DNA of 64,000 nucleotides, taken from positions 26,876,330 through 26,940,329 of the forward strand of contig CM067566.1 in the NCBI GenBank assembly GCA_034336665.1, read 5' to 3'. Position 1 is the stretch's first letter. Each line of letters begins with the position of its first letter. The translations under genes and the position numbers were made by a program. This stretch comes from Luscinia megarhynchos. Taxonomy: Eukaryota > Chordata > Aves > Passeriformes > Turdidae. This document shows positions 51,593 through 60,654 of the stretch, piece after piece. Under the pieces are notes generated by a model. The model had not been told where the DNA came from, did not search any database, and saw nothing but the letters and a program-made list of their open reading frames with translations.

Positions 51593-54500
51593 GTGAGGGG
51601 CGGTGCTGCCGGGCCGGCCCCGTGTGTCGGTACCGCAGCCGCGGGCTGAGGGGCGGTGCTGCCGGGCCGGCCCCGTGTCCCGGTACCGCAGCCGCGGGTG
51701 AGGGGCGGTGCTGCCGGGCCGGCCCCGTGTGTCGGTACCGCAGCCGCGGGTGAGGGGCGGTGCTGCCGGGCCGGCCCCGTGTCCCGGTACCGCAGCCGCG
51801 GGTGAGGGGCGGTGCTGCCGGGCCGGCCCCGTGTCCCGGTACCGCAGCCGCGGGTGAGGGCGGTGCTGCCGGGCCGGCCCCGTGTGTCGGTACCGCAGCC
51901 GCGGGTGAGGGTGGTGCTGCCGGGCCGGCCCCGTGTCCCGGTACCGCAGCCGCGGGTGAGGGGCGGTGCTGCCGGGCCGGCCCCGTGTCCCGGTACCGCA
52001 GCCGCGGGTGAGGGGCGGTGCTGCCGGGCCGGCCCCGTGTGTCGGTACCGCAGCCGCGGGTGAGGGGCGGTGCTGCCGGGCCGGCCCCGTGTGTCGGTAC
52101 CGCAGCCGCGGGTGAGGGGCGGTGCTGCCGGGCCGGCCCCGTGTGTCGGTACCGCAGCCGCGGGTGAGGGGCGGTGCTGCCGGGCCGGCCCCGTGTCCCG
52201 GTACCGCAGCCGCGGGTGAGGGGCGGTGCTGCCGGGCCGGCCGCGTGTCCCGGTACCGCAGCCGCGGGTGAGGGGCGGTGCTGCCGGGCCGGCCGCCCGT
52301 GTCCCGGTACCGCAGCCGCGGGTGAGGGGCGGTGCTGCCGGGCCGGCCCCGTGTGTCGGTACCGCAGCCGCGGGTGAGGGGCAGTGCTGCCGGGCCGGCC
52401 CCGTGTCCCGGTACCGCAGCCGCGGGTGAGGGGCGGTGCTGCCGGGCCGGCCGCGTGTCCCGGTACCGCAGCCGCGGGTGAGGGGCGGTGCTGCCGGGCC
52501 GGCCCCGTGTCCCGGTACCGCAGCCGCGGGTGAGGGGCGGTGCTGCCGGGCCGGCCGCCCGTGTCCCGGTACCGCTGCTGCGGGTCGCGGCAGCGAGCAG
52601 AGAGCACGGCGGGGTTTTATGGAGCTGGGCTCAGCTTTGCTGCAAACTGTTACCTGCAGATGGGAAACGTACAGACTGCAGATCGTACAGAACCCGTGTG
52701 TTCCAGATCGGAACAAAAGCCTAATCCCCTGAATCTCAGTCCTCCAGAAGGAACCTCCCCGCAAGGCTCAGGTCAGGCACCTGAGTAACTGTGACTGCAG
52801 ATGTGCTGCAGCTTGTCTTACACCAATTCCCAGTTCTTGCCTTTTCCCTTCAAAGTTTTCTGAAATGTGGCCAATAACAGCATGGGAACACAGCAGTCTA
52901 GGCATTGCATGAACAGACTCTGATCAGGCAGAAGAACAACTGCGTTATCCAAATCCATCTTAGCAGATGCTTAATGAAACAAAATTAAATATATGTATAT
53001 GTTTAGATGTTTCATGAAATGAAATAATGAAATTAAATAGATGGTTAGTGAAATCCAGAAAGGAGGCCGGTCCCCGCCCCCTTCCCCCCCACTCCCCTCA
53101 CGTTTGCAGCCTTTTATATGTTTCTTGTTCTGTATACTATGGGATTTCTTATTTTTTCATCAGCTGAGATTCATGACCAGAACTAGTCTTTGACTTGAAC
53201 ATAGGCCAGACAGGATCTTGCAAGGCTGGCAGGACATGACTGGGAGGACTGAAGATCTGATCTCCCCTATTGTAGCAATCTTTTGACACATTTTGAAGTG
53301 TTTAAAAAGCTTTTTAACCAAATGTTAAAAAAAAACCAAAACATTTCGTGACACAGCATGTTATTAATGCAAAAGTTGTAATGTAGTATCTTGGTTATCA
53401 GACCTCTTTATACAGAAGATACCCAGGCATGTGTTTAAAATGTGCAGTACCCTGAGTGAAAATAAGGATTCATAAAGGCTTTGTCTTAGTCACTGTGTAC
53501 TGCCGGTTCTAGTCTGAGTTGACCTTTCTCCAACAGAAGTTTTCCAACACCCTTTCCTAGAGAGATTGGTGTCTGAAGAATGTACTTTTTCAGGGAATTG
53601 GTCTCAAGGTCTCAACATCTACAGAGCAGTTCTGTTACTTAATCAGTGAATCCATAACACTTCTACCTGAAGGAATAGAGAGATCTTTCCTGAAGGTAGC
53701 CACCAAAGTGTTTTCTATTCTTTTCATCTGTGTCTTGTTTCCAGACAAGCATTGTGTTTTTACTAGCCTGGGCTTGTTTTTAACTTTGCTATTCTGTCTT
53801 GTAAAGCGTTGTGTTGCATTTCAGGTCGATATGGCAAGTAGTGAAAATTCCTCTTGTTGAGGAGAGGTGCCACGTGCACTCACTGCAGTGCTGGTTTGAT
53901 CTGTAGGTGAGATATATCCCCAGTGTAATTGGGATTGCTGAAAGCTCCAAGGGTGTGTCTCTTTTAAATTGCCAGGGCTTGTTTGTGTGCTGGTAGCAAA
54001 AATCAATGTGGAGAAAGTTCCCTGACAAGTGACAAGATAGGAGTCAACTGAGTAGCAGGAGTGTAGGGAAAGAGCTTGAAACTTGGAGGTAATGGTGAGT
54101 TTTTGTCAATATACAAATTCTGATTGTCTTAATAACAGAAGGTGGGGGAGGGGGTTGGATTTTAGTTCTGCTGTTGCGAATCAGCAGATGGAATGTTACA
54201 GTTTCTGCTTGGCTGGAGAAGTCATAATCTATAGGAAAAGACAGCTGCTAATGGGCTAGGTGCTCTGGAGCATGCAGGGATGCTTGCTGCTGCTGTGATT
54301 CTGACTTGATCTCTTTTGGGCCCTTGAGAGATACCTGAGCTGCTCTGGGAGGGGTCACTTCCATCGGTTTCACTAAGCAAGGGTGTTGTACCCCTTCACT
54401 GCCCCAAAAGAAGAGTTTGCATGTTCAACAGAAATATGGTCTTCCCTTGACTGTACAGTTATATCCTAAGTTTTGTACTTACAGTTACCTTGTCAAATCA

Positions 54501-57500
54501 AGGTCATCAGCATCTTCCCATGGGACATATTTTATCTCTTTGCAGATGTTTCCAGAAGTCCTGATTTTTCTTCACTGCCAGAAGGACTTTTAATTTTAAA
54601 AACAAAAGGAAATACTGGATCATCTAGTTTGGGCTGGATATTGTAAACAGCTGTTGGCTGTTTAACTCAGCCCAGTTACCTGCCTTGACTGTCATGACTT
54701 GCATTTTGGTAATGCACAGTGTGCTTTTATAAGTGTGTTACGGGGTTGGGAGATTCTTTGTTTTCTTAAAAAACAAACATGTGGTCTTGCCAGCAGTGTT
54801 GATGGTCACTGGTTTTTTTTCTATGTGATCGTTGCAGACCTTGAATTTGCAGAAGGACAAGACATTTTCATGTAGAGCAGGGTAATTACTTCTGGGTTCT
54901 TTTGATGAACTTTACCATGTCATGTAATACACCCAGTGGAACTGAGAAAAGTGGGAGTGCTGTGAGGTGCAGCAGCTTGGAAATAAGCAGAAAACTAATT
55001 TGGATGTGCTTTGAGGGCTGTAAATTATAAAGAAAATGTTATGTACATCACGATTATTTGTAAGCCTTGAGGAATACTTTTGCAATGTGTGGATTACACT
55101 GTTTCCTCTTTAGTACAGTATGGTTAGTAAGGCAAGCTAAGTTAGAGGTTATTCCAGGTAGCATTTCACTGGGGTAAAATGCGTTAAGGTTATTCCTGCT
55201 TGGTACCACTGAAGTCCTGAGTTCTCTACTTGGACATTTGATGTGGGCACCCAAATGGAAGGTACTTACCATCAGACAACATGTCCTGCAGCTGCATTTC
55301 CAAGGAATGACAAGAACATTAATGAAAACCTTTTTTTGTTCCCACAGGTGGTTTACTCACTTTTATGTGGTTTCTGTGCTCTGGAATGGTTTTCTGCTGA
55401 TCTGTCTTTTCCGAGCTGAGTTCCTTGGAGAGTCACTCCCATCATGGATTCGGGACATGCACCATGCTCTTGGCAGAGATTCTCAGAGGAAGGACACAGG
55501 CAAGTATTCCAGATATTAGAATGTGGCCATATAAATATTTTAAAACTGTATTAACAACACTGTGCTGAATTTGTAGCCAAGTGCTACTTCACTTTTCAAC
55601 TATGTTTCAAATTACTTTCCTGGTACACCAAGTGCCTTTGTCATTATTGAAGATACAATACTTCTAATTTATGGATATGATGGCTTTCAGCAGACCTTTT
55701 AATAGAAAAGGCTGTTAGCACCTTCTGGAAGAAATCTCAGCAGTGCCTCACCTATACAAATATTTTTCACACTTAATTTAAAATGAGGGTAAAATTCTGT
55801 TGTGGGAAGAGGGAACAGTCTTTTTGAAGCAGTGTCAGGGTTAAATTGTTCCTGTCTGTTTCCAAGCTGCTGTTTTTTATCTGTAAGCAGATCAAGAGCA
55901 CTTCTCTGCACTCCTGGTTCTCTTGCTCCTTTGGCTGCATAGCTGTCGGAGACTTGCAGAATGCCTCTGGACCAGTGTGTTTTCCAATGGTGTCATTCAT
56001 ATCATGCAGTATTGCTTTGGACTTGGTTACTACATTGCTGTTGGTTCAACTGTGCTGTGTCAAGTGCCTACTAATGGCAGGAATGGTAAGTGCCTGCTTA
56101 GTTATCATCAAAGATGCAGTTTTGCTCTCATTTGTTTCCATTGTGGCAAATGGTTTCGTAGAGGGCTGCTTGTTTGAGAAGTGTGTTAACTGATGAGACA
56201 TAAAAGTACTTTCTGGCATAGTTCAAAGTAATTACATTTCAGGATATCATACAATCAGCCAGCGTTTACACAGACAGGGACACCCTTTCATGTTAACCAT
56301 CACAGTTATTTGCTGAAAGGATACAGATCATATGCTTTGTGAAGAACAGTAATAGGTACCAGTTCTCAAATGCCACTATACAACTTCAGTTCTCAAACTG
56401 AAGAGGAGGTTTTTTTGTTGTAAGCTTTCCTGCAGGCTGAGTCTGTGAGGCTGTCTTGGCCACCTCCTTTTTCTTCCATGGAGAACTTCCCATTGCTCTG
56501 CCTTGACTCAGGCAGTATCTTCTTTCCCTTGGTACTGCAATGTTTCCATTATTACATGAGAAATTTGTATTATATGACTTGTTTCAGCCAACGCATTCCA
56601 TTCGGTCTCACAACTGAGCTGCTAAATCCCCTGCACAGATGAACCATCAGCTGGCTGTAGCACTCCTCCAGTGATTAACTTTTGTGAGACAGTCAGTACC
56701 AAGTTTGGTGAAGTTTTTAAGCACTTTGAACTATGCCAGGCAGGGGATAGTGTGTGTGCATGTGTGTGTATCGCTGTGAGGAAGACAACTGTGTGCTTGC
56801 GTGTTGACCTGAGCCATGACAACATGTTTAATTAGGACAATAATAGTTACAAACACTGTTGAATATTGAGGTCTTAGACTACCAACTATGTATCATTGTA
56901 CATCACACTGTATTTCAAGCTGCTGATTAATAATTAGGTATAGAGCAGTCAAGGGAAATTAGCTACTAGCTGGGCACTTCAATGATACAGTGATTTAAAA
57001 GCATCTTTCAAGGAATTAGAGGCTCCCTACTAGACTTTTGTAAGACAGTGACATTTGAAAAAATGTATGTAGTGTTTTGGAATGATGCTTGGGAAATTAC
57101 TTGCTGGCCATATACTAATAAAGCATGTTTCATTCAGGAAAAAAGCTTTCCGTGCAGATCTGCTGGTATCACATTATAGGAGTTATGATGTACATTTGGG
57201 CCTCTCTTCACCAGCACAGATGCCTTGTAATTCTAGCTAATCTTAGAAAAAGCAGATCAGGTAAGACACTTCATTTCTGTCAACTGTTTACTTGGATTTT
57301 TTGTTGTTGTTGTTGTTTTGATAGGCTTCTATAGCTTCCAATACCTGAAATTTTTCTCAGTTCCTCTAGGGTGCAGATTAAACAAGGCTGTTTGGATGGC
57401 TAAACTGGGGAGAGAGGGTGTGGTATGTCTGTATCCATAGTTCTGTCAAACTTAAAATGAAGCTCTATCTTGTAACATCTTAAGGATAGACACAGTTTCC

Positions 57501-57931
57501 GCACTCTGAGTTTGCACAGCCAGAGGTGGCATCTTGTTTCATTAAGTGCAAAGCTGCCAGATCAGATGGAGGTGGATGATGATGATTAATAAGCACATTG
57601 TTCTGTAATTGTGAGGAGAAGAGTGTGTTTCAATGCATCTTCCCAATTAATTTCTTTCTGTTTGCTTGCAGGAAAGGTCGAAAATCTGAGCCACAGTGTT
57701 CCTTTTGGAGACTGGTTCGAGAGCGTTTCTTGCCCTCATTATTTTGCAGAGCTCCTCATATATATTTCTATGGCCATCACACTTGGAATTCACAATGTCA
57801 CGTGGTGGTGTGTAGTGATGTATGTTCTTTTTAGCCAGGCACTGGCTGCTGTTTTGTGTCATGAGTTTTACCAGAAAAACTTCAGCTCCTACCCAAAGCA
57901 TCGAAAAGCATTTATACCACTTGTTTTTTAG
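51246..57931 (+). CDS. SRD5A3: SRD5A3, polyprenal/polyprenol reductase (complete, five coding exons)
   Basis: Coding exons are 51246-51592, 55348-55499, 55891-56085, 57138-57260 and 57672-57931. They sum to 1077 nt, 358 codons plus stop, with all junction phases compatible. The human enzyme has 318 residues; the extra length is in the repeat-expanded N terminus. The family acts in the ER membrane, saturating the alpha-isoprene unit on the polyprenol-to-dolichol route (recently shown to act on polyprenal), and so supplies dolichol for N-glycosylation. Exons 2-5 are clearly homologous to human SRD5A3: [50 protein letters not shown] and the C terminus [10 protein letters not shown]. The hydrophobic segments fit a multi-pass steroid-5-alpha-reductase fold. 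The gene is followed head-to-tail by TMEM165. Confidence 0.96.
51249..51437 (+). repeat. 21-bp coding minisatellite in SRD5A3 exon 1
   Basis: Eight in-register 21-bp units (51270-51437) plus a degenerate one (51249-51269), each of the form GCCTGGTCCCTGCTGGCCAC with base changes. The period is exactly seven codons, so length changes keep the frame. All but one full unit keeps W-S at positions 2-3 (the fifth reads W-A), while positions 6-7 vary (AT, AA, VA, DT, VT, TA, AS). Confidence 0.95.
51593..52584 (+). repeat. 52-bp minisatellite array, about 19 copies, at the start of SRD5A3 intron 1
   Basis: The array starts exactly at the exon-1 splice donor. Each unit begins GTGAGGGGCGGTGCTGCC, passes through GGGCCGGCC and GGTACCGCAGCC, and ends GCGG. 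Unit starts (counted at the TGAGG word) fall at 51594, 51647, 51699 and on to 52531, with spacings of mostly 52 bp and single cases of 51, 53 and 54. Variants are GTGTGTCGG versus GTGTCCCGG, CCCCGTG versus CCGCGTG, and an extra CC in two copies. Copies are otherwise nearly identical, indicating recent expansion or homogenisation. The array produces long open frames on the minus strand (481 and 464 codons) because the unit lacks stops there; these are not genes. Confidence 0.97.
52585..55347 (+). other. Rest of SRD5A3 intron 1
   Basis: After the array, the CpG island fades by about 52700 into ordinary A+T-rich intron. A C-rich tract lies at about 53070-53100 (G-rich on the opposite strand). 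Short open frames show no recognisable protein. The acceptor is a T-rich tract followed by CCCACAG at 55341-55347. Confidence 0.8.
55348..55499 (+). CDS. SRD5A3: SRD5A3 coding exon 2
   Basis: The exon encodes residues 116-166, beginning [17 protein letters not shown], which aligns with the human exon after PKR. It ends ...R-K-D-T followed by one base of a split codon. The only donor that keeps the frame with exon 3 is ACAG|GCAAGT at 55499/55500, a GC-type donor. A GT five bases further on (GGCAA|GTATTC) would shift the frame. Confidence 0.93.
55500..55890 (+). other. SRD5A3 intron 2 (apparent GC-AG intron)
   Basis: 391 bp. It begins GCAAGT and ends TGTAAGCAG, where AAG and CAG form a tandem NAGNAG acceptor. 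The CAG acceptor gives exon 3 starting at 55891; use of AAG would add one Ala codon. Both keep the frame. Confidence 0.85.
55891..56085 (+). CDS. SRD5A3: SRD5A3 coding exon 3
   Basis: The exon encodes residues 167-231 after a split codon: [18 protein letters not shown], then the conserved C-R-R-L-A-E-C segment and S-V-F-S-N, then a hydrophobic stretch and Q-V-P-T-N-G-R-N. Each block has a direct counterpart in human SRD5A3. Two hydrophobic segments are likely membrane helices. The donor is AATG|GTAAGT. Confidence 0.95.
56086..57137 (+). other. SRD5A3 intron 3
   Basis: A GT-AG intron of 1052 bp. Ordinary A+T-rich sequence with a short TG-rich run near 56749-56770. No other exon or repeat family was recognised. 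It ends TTTCATTCAG. Confidence 0.85.
57138..57260 (+). CDS. SRD5A3: SRD5A3 coding exon 4
   Basis: The exon encodes residues 232-272: [15 protein letters not shown], then [11 protein letters not shown] and V-I-L-A-N-L-R-K. It aligns with the human exon, but the segment between GRN and W is about four residues shorter than in human SRD5A3 as I remember it. The acceptor and donor (TCAG|GTAAGA) are canonical. Confidence 0.94.
57261..57671 (+). other. SRD5A3 intron 4 with a (TTG)5 run
   Basis: A 411-bp GT-AG intron with a (TTG)5 microsatellite at 57301-57315. It ends TTTGCTTGCAG. Nothing else was recognised. Confidence 0.85.
57672..57931 (+). CDS. SRD5A3: SRD5A3 coding exon 5 with stop codon
   Basis: The exon encodes residues 273-358 and a TAG at 57929-57931. 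It carries the family's best conserved C-terminal region: [10 protein letters not shown], then [18 protein letters not shown], and the terminal [13 protein letters not shown]. This is the cofactor-binding C-terminal part of steroid 5-alpha-reductase-type enzymes. The reading frame is intact, with no sign of pseudogene decay. Confidence 0.96.
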
Positions 57932-59345
57932 AGAAGTTTTTCTGAAGTATCTTCATGCAAACTGGGAATATAAGAGATTAATGGGTTATTAAAACCAAGG
58001 TAAAGTTGTACGTTTTCTCTAATTCTAACTCAAAACCTCGTAATTTTAATGATAGTCTCATCTATGTTACCAATTTGTGAGGAAATGTAAGGTCTCTGCA
58101 TATCATGCAAGCTAAAAAAGGTTTACTGAAGACCTTAATTCAAAGTGGAGAGATGCTAATTGTGTCTTTTCTCTTTTATAATTATATCTTATGCATAAAA
58201 CACGTGCAGCAAGTCCAAATTCATATATGTGAAGGCTATTGAAAGGAGGGAATCATTTGAACTACTGAATTTCATGCCTTGACTAATATTTAAGCATATT
58301 TCTTTCCAAGTCTCTTTTCTTTGAATCACTTCAGAGAGAGGCAAACTGTGCATCTTTCCGTGCTTCCCTGGTGACAATGAAAACCAGCCACTGCTTTACA
58401 ATTGTAAGCACAAAAAGTGATGGAGAAAGCCGCGGTGGAGGAGTGACTCATGCTCAGCAGTGGAGATAAACAGACCCACTCGCTGCATTATCTCTTCTGC
58501 ACCAAAGTGTTTTTGTTCATTGATGAGGACTGCTTTATCCCTAAACTGGGAAAACTGTGGAAGGTTCTCTGACTGAAAAGGCAGTAGAAGAGAATTTGCA
58601 GAAAATTCATGTTCTCTGTTGTCTTTATAGTGGGTTATTGGAGTCCCTCGTGTGTTAGAGGGGACAGATGAGCAAGACGACCATGACCACGACTACACTG
58701 GTTTTTAAACAGGTGTAATGAACTACCAAGGCAGAGCACACACATAAAACAGTACCTGACAAGCATTGCAAAGAAATTCTTTACTTGAGAAAAGATGATG
58801 TCACTCAGCTCAGGCACTTTTTTTGCAAACTATTGAATATTTGATATTTGATCTCATGATACTGGTGTAAATGATCAGTTTATGGGATATCGACGATTGA
58901 GAGGGAGACAGTGACTACTGATTTGTGATCAGAATCTGAATTTTACTGTGAGCTACATGTGCTTATATACCATTAGTAGCCTTCAGGAAGGGTAGTAATT
59001 TCTTACTACATTCATTGGGTTAAACATCACACAGACAAACTTCACGTTTCTACTTAGCTAAATCTTCTTTCCTGTCAGCCAGTGTTGATCCAGTCTTCAT
59101 GTAATCTTCAAAGCTCTGTTTGCTCTTGCCAAGGCATCTTGGTTATCAAACTGCATATGCTAATTAAATCTACAGTGCTATCAGTCTCAGTTATCACAGT
59201 GTGATGAAGTTACATAGGTACTGGTGTTTCAGCATGTTGTCTACTTACATGCATGTATTATTTTGTATATAAATATTTTTATATACTGTATCATTCATGT
59301 CTTATTAACTGCCTAATTAAAAGCTTGTTAAACTGTTTCCTTTTT
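57932..59345 (+). other. SRD5A3: SRD5A3 3'UTR (inferred)
   Basis: A+T-rich sequence after the stop. The first good poly(A) signal in a suitable setting is ATTAAA at 59316-59321, preceded by TGTATATAAATATTT and followed by a T/GT-rich stretch (59335-59360). The extent is inferred from these signals; no transcript evidence is available. Confidence 0.55.
59316..59321 (+). promoter_or_regulatory. Candidate SRD5A3 poly(A) signal ATTAAA
   Basis: ATTAAA, the commonest variant poly(A) hexamer. An upstream TGTA-containing A/T-rich element and a downstream T/GT-rich stretch give the expected layout. Confidence 0.5.
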
Positions 59346-59627
59346 GTATGGTTTTTCAAGATTGAGCTTAAGTATTTGAAAACATGAGCAATCACTTTTT
59401 ACAAAATAATGTGCCTATCTGTGCCTCTCTCCATCAACACTCCAGTCTCAGTTCACCATGGAACATCAGCAACCACAACTGCATCGATCTGTGTAACTTT
59501 TTTAAGTGGTTCTCGAGAGGCTCCTTGAGCCTATGTCCAAATGTCTTCTGTTTAAATGGTGTTCCTGTCCTTGCTCTGGGGAGAGCATCGTGGCACACGG
59601 CTACCCTGGGGTCCCCAGGATAGCTTC
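59346..59627. other. SRD5A3-TMEM165 spacer
   Basis: Short spacer between the inferred SRD5A3 3' end and a CR1 copy. It holds only chance open frames and nothing recognised. Confidence 0.6.
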
Positions 59628-60085
59628 ATCTGGAGTGCGGTATCAGGTTCTGGGCTCCTCATTACAGGAGAGACATGGAGCTCCTGGAGCAGGTCCAGCA
59701 AGGACAACAGAGATGATTATGGGATTGGAGCAGCTCTTACACAAGGGAGGCGAGAGGGAGCTGGGCCTGGTCAGCCTCAAGAAGAGACAGAGGGGAACTC
59801 ATCAATTTCTTCAAGTATCTAAAGGGGGGTGGTGCCAAGAGGATGGATTCAGGCTCTCCTTGGCGGTGTCACCCAACGGGACAAGAGGCAATGGGCAGAA
59901 ACTGATGCACAGGAAGTTCCACCTGAATATGAGGAAGAACTTTACTGTGTGGGTGACTGAGCACTGAAACAGATTGTGCAGAGAGGTGTGTAGTGTCCCT
60001 CACCGGAGACACTCAGGACCTGCTGGACACAGCGCTGTGCCGTGTGCTCTGGGATCGAGCCGGGGCTGGACGGGATGACCGCTGT
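59628..60085 (+). mobile_element. CR1 LINE fragment, sense, abutting the TMEM165 promoter
   Basis: Clear CR1 sequence in sense orientation: GAGACATGGAGCTCCTGGAG and CAGGTCCAGC, then GAGGGAGCTGGGCCTGGTCA, CAAGTATCTAAAGGGGGG, GGGACAAGAGGCAATGGGCA, CAGGAAGTTCCACCTGAATA and GAGCACTGAAACAG, ending in a 3'-UTR-like GGGGCTGGACGGGATGACC. The terminal ATTCTRTG repeats are missing, and the copy passes directly into the CpG island. It encodes only a broken reverse-transcriptase tail. Confidence 0.9.
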
Positions 60086-60472
60086 GCCCGCTCCCGGCCC
60101 GGCCCGGCCCGCTGCGGTTCGGTGCTCGGGGCGCACGCACACACCAAGCGCTGCTGCGCACTCGGTGCAACCAAACCGAGATGTGTCCGGGCCGTTCCTA
60201 CGCGGATGTTTTCCGCCTTGCGCAGCCGCTCCCCGTCGCTTCCGCTGCGCCCTTCCCCTGCCCGTGGCAGCTCCGCACGGGAAGGGGCGCGCTCGGAGCC
60301 GGCCGCTGCCCGGCAAGGCCGCACGGCCGCCCTCGGGAGCCGGCGCGCGGCGGGGCGGGGCGCGGCGCGCGGCAGGAAGCGGCGCGCGGCGGGGCGGGGC
60401 GGGGCCGCGCGGGCGGTGACGCGCGGCCTGGCGCGGGGCTCGCGCCGCCCCCCAGCTCCGCGCCCGGCCGCC
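60086..60472 (+). promoter_or_regulatory. TMEM165: TMEM165 CpG-island promoter / 5'UTR
   Basis: Dense CpG island with repeated GC boxes: GGGGCGGGG at 60352-60360 and GGGGCGGGGCGGGGC at 60391-60405. A TGACGCG word near 60417 is CRE-like. There is no TATA box. The layout fits a broad housekeeping promoter ending in a strong GCCGCCATGG start context at 60467-60476. Confidence 0.7.
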
Positions 60473-60654
60473 ATGGGGTCCGCGCCGCTGCCGCTGCCGC
60501 TCCGCCGCTGCCGCGGGCCGCCGCGCTGCTGCTGGCGGCCGCGCTGCTGCTGGCGGCCCCGGCGCGGCTCCGCGCCGCTCCCGAGGAAGAGCCCGGCAGG
60601 AAGAAGGAGCCGCCGCCGCCGCCGGCGGCGCAGGGAGCGGAGCCGCGGGCTGAG
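60473..60654 (+). CDS. TMEM165: TMEM165 coding exon 1, apparently frameshifted near the start
   Basis: The ATG at 60473 sits in a near-perfect GCCGCCATGG context. Read from it, the frame gives Arg/Cys/Trp-rich sequence and stops at 60656-60658. One frame over, the exon encodes a leader (A-A-A-L-L-L-A-A-A-L-L-L-A-A-P-A), then A-P-E-E-E-P-G-R-K-K-E-P and a Pro-rich linker ending E-P-R-A-E. This resembles the human signal peptide plus acidic/KEPP linker, and it joins exon 2 in phase 0 at GAG|GTGAGG. A single missing base (or two extra) between about 60476 and 60530 would explain the mismatch. The alternative is initiation at an in-frame ATG at 60181, which would bury the leader about 110 residues in. 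Confidence 0.8.

Noticed and set aside
51162..52764. Two minus-strand open frames of 481 and 464 codons, rich in Arg, Pro, Gly and Ala
   Set aside because: They are read through the 52-bp array, whose unit has no stop codon on that strand in any frame, so the frames stay open by composition. They also overlap SRD5A3 exon 1 and its promoter in antisense.
51419..52788. Several plus-strand frames of 67-102 codons in the intron-1 array
   Set aside because: They are shadows of the same tandem repeat; each ends at the recurring stop created when units shift frame.
59506..59967. 153-codon plus-strand open frame
   Set aside because: It coincides largely with the sense CR1 copy and reads through its broken reverse-transcriptase tail.
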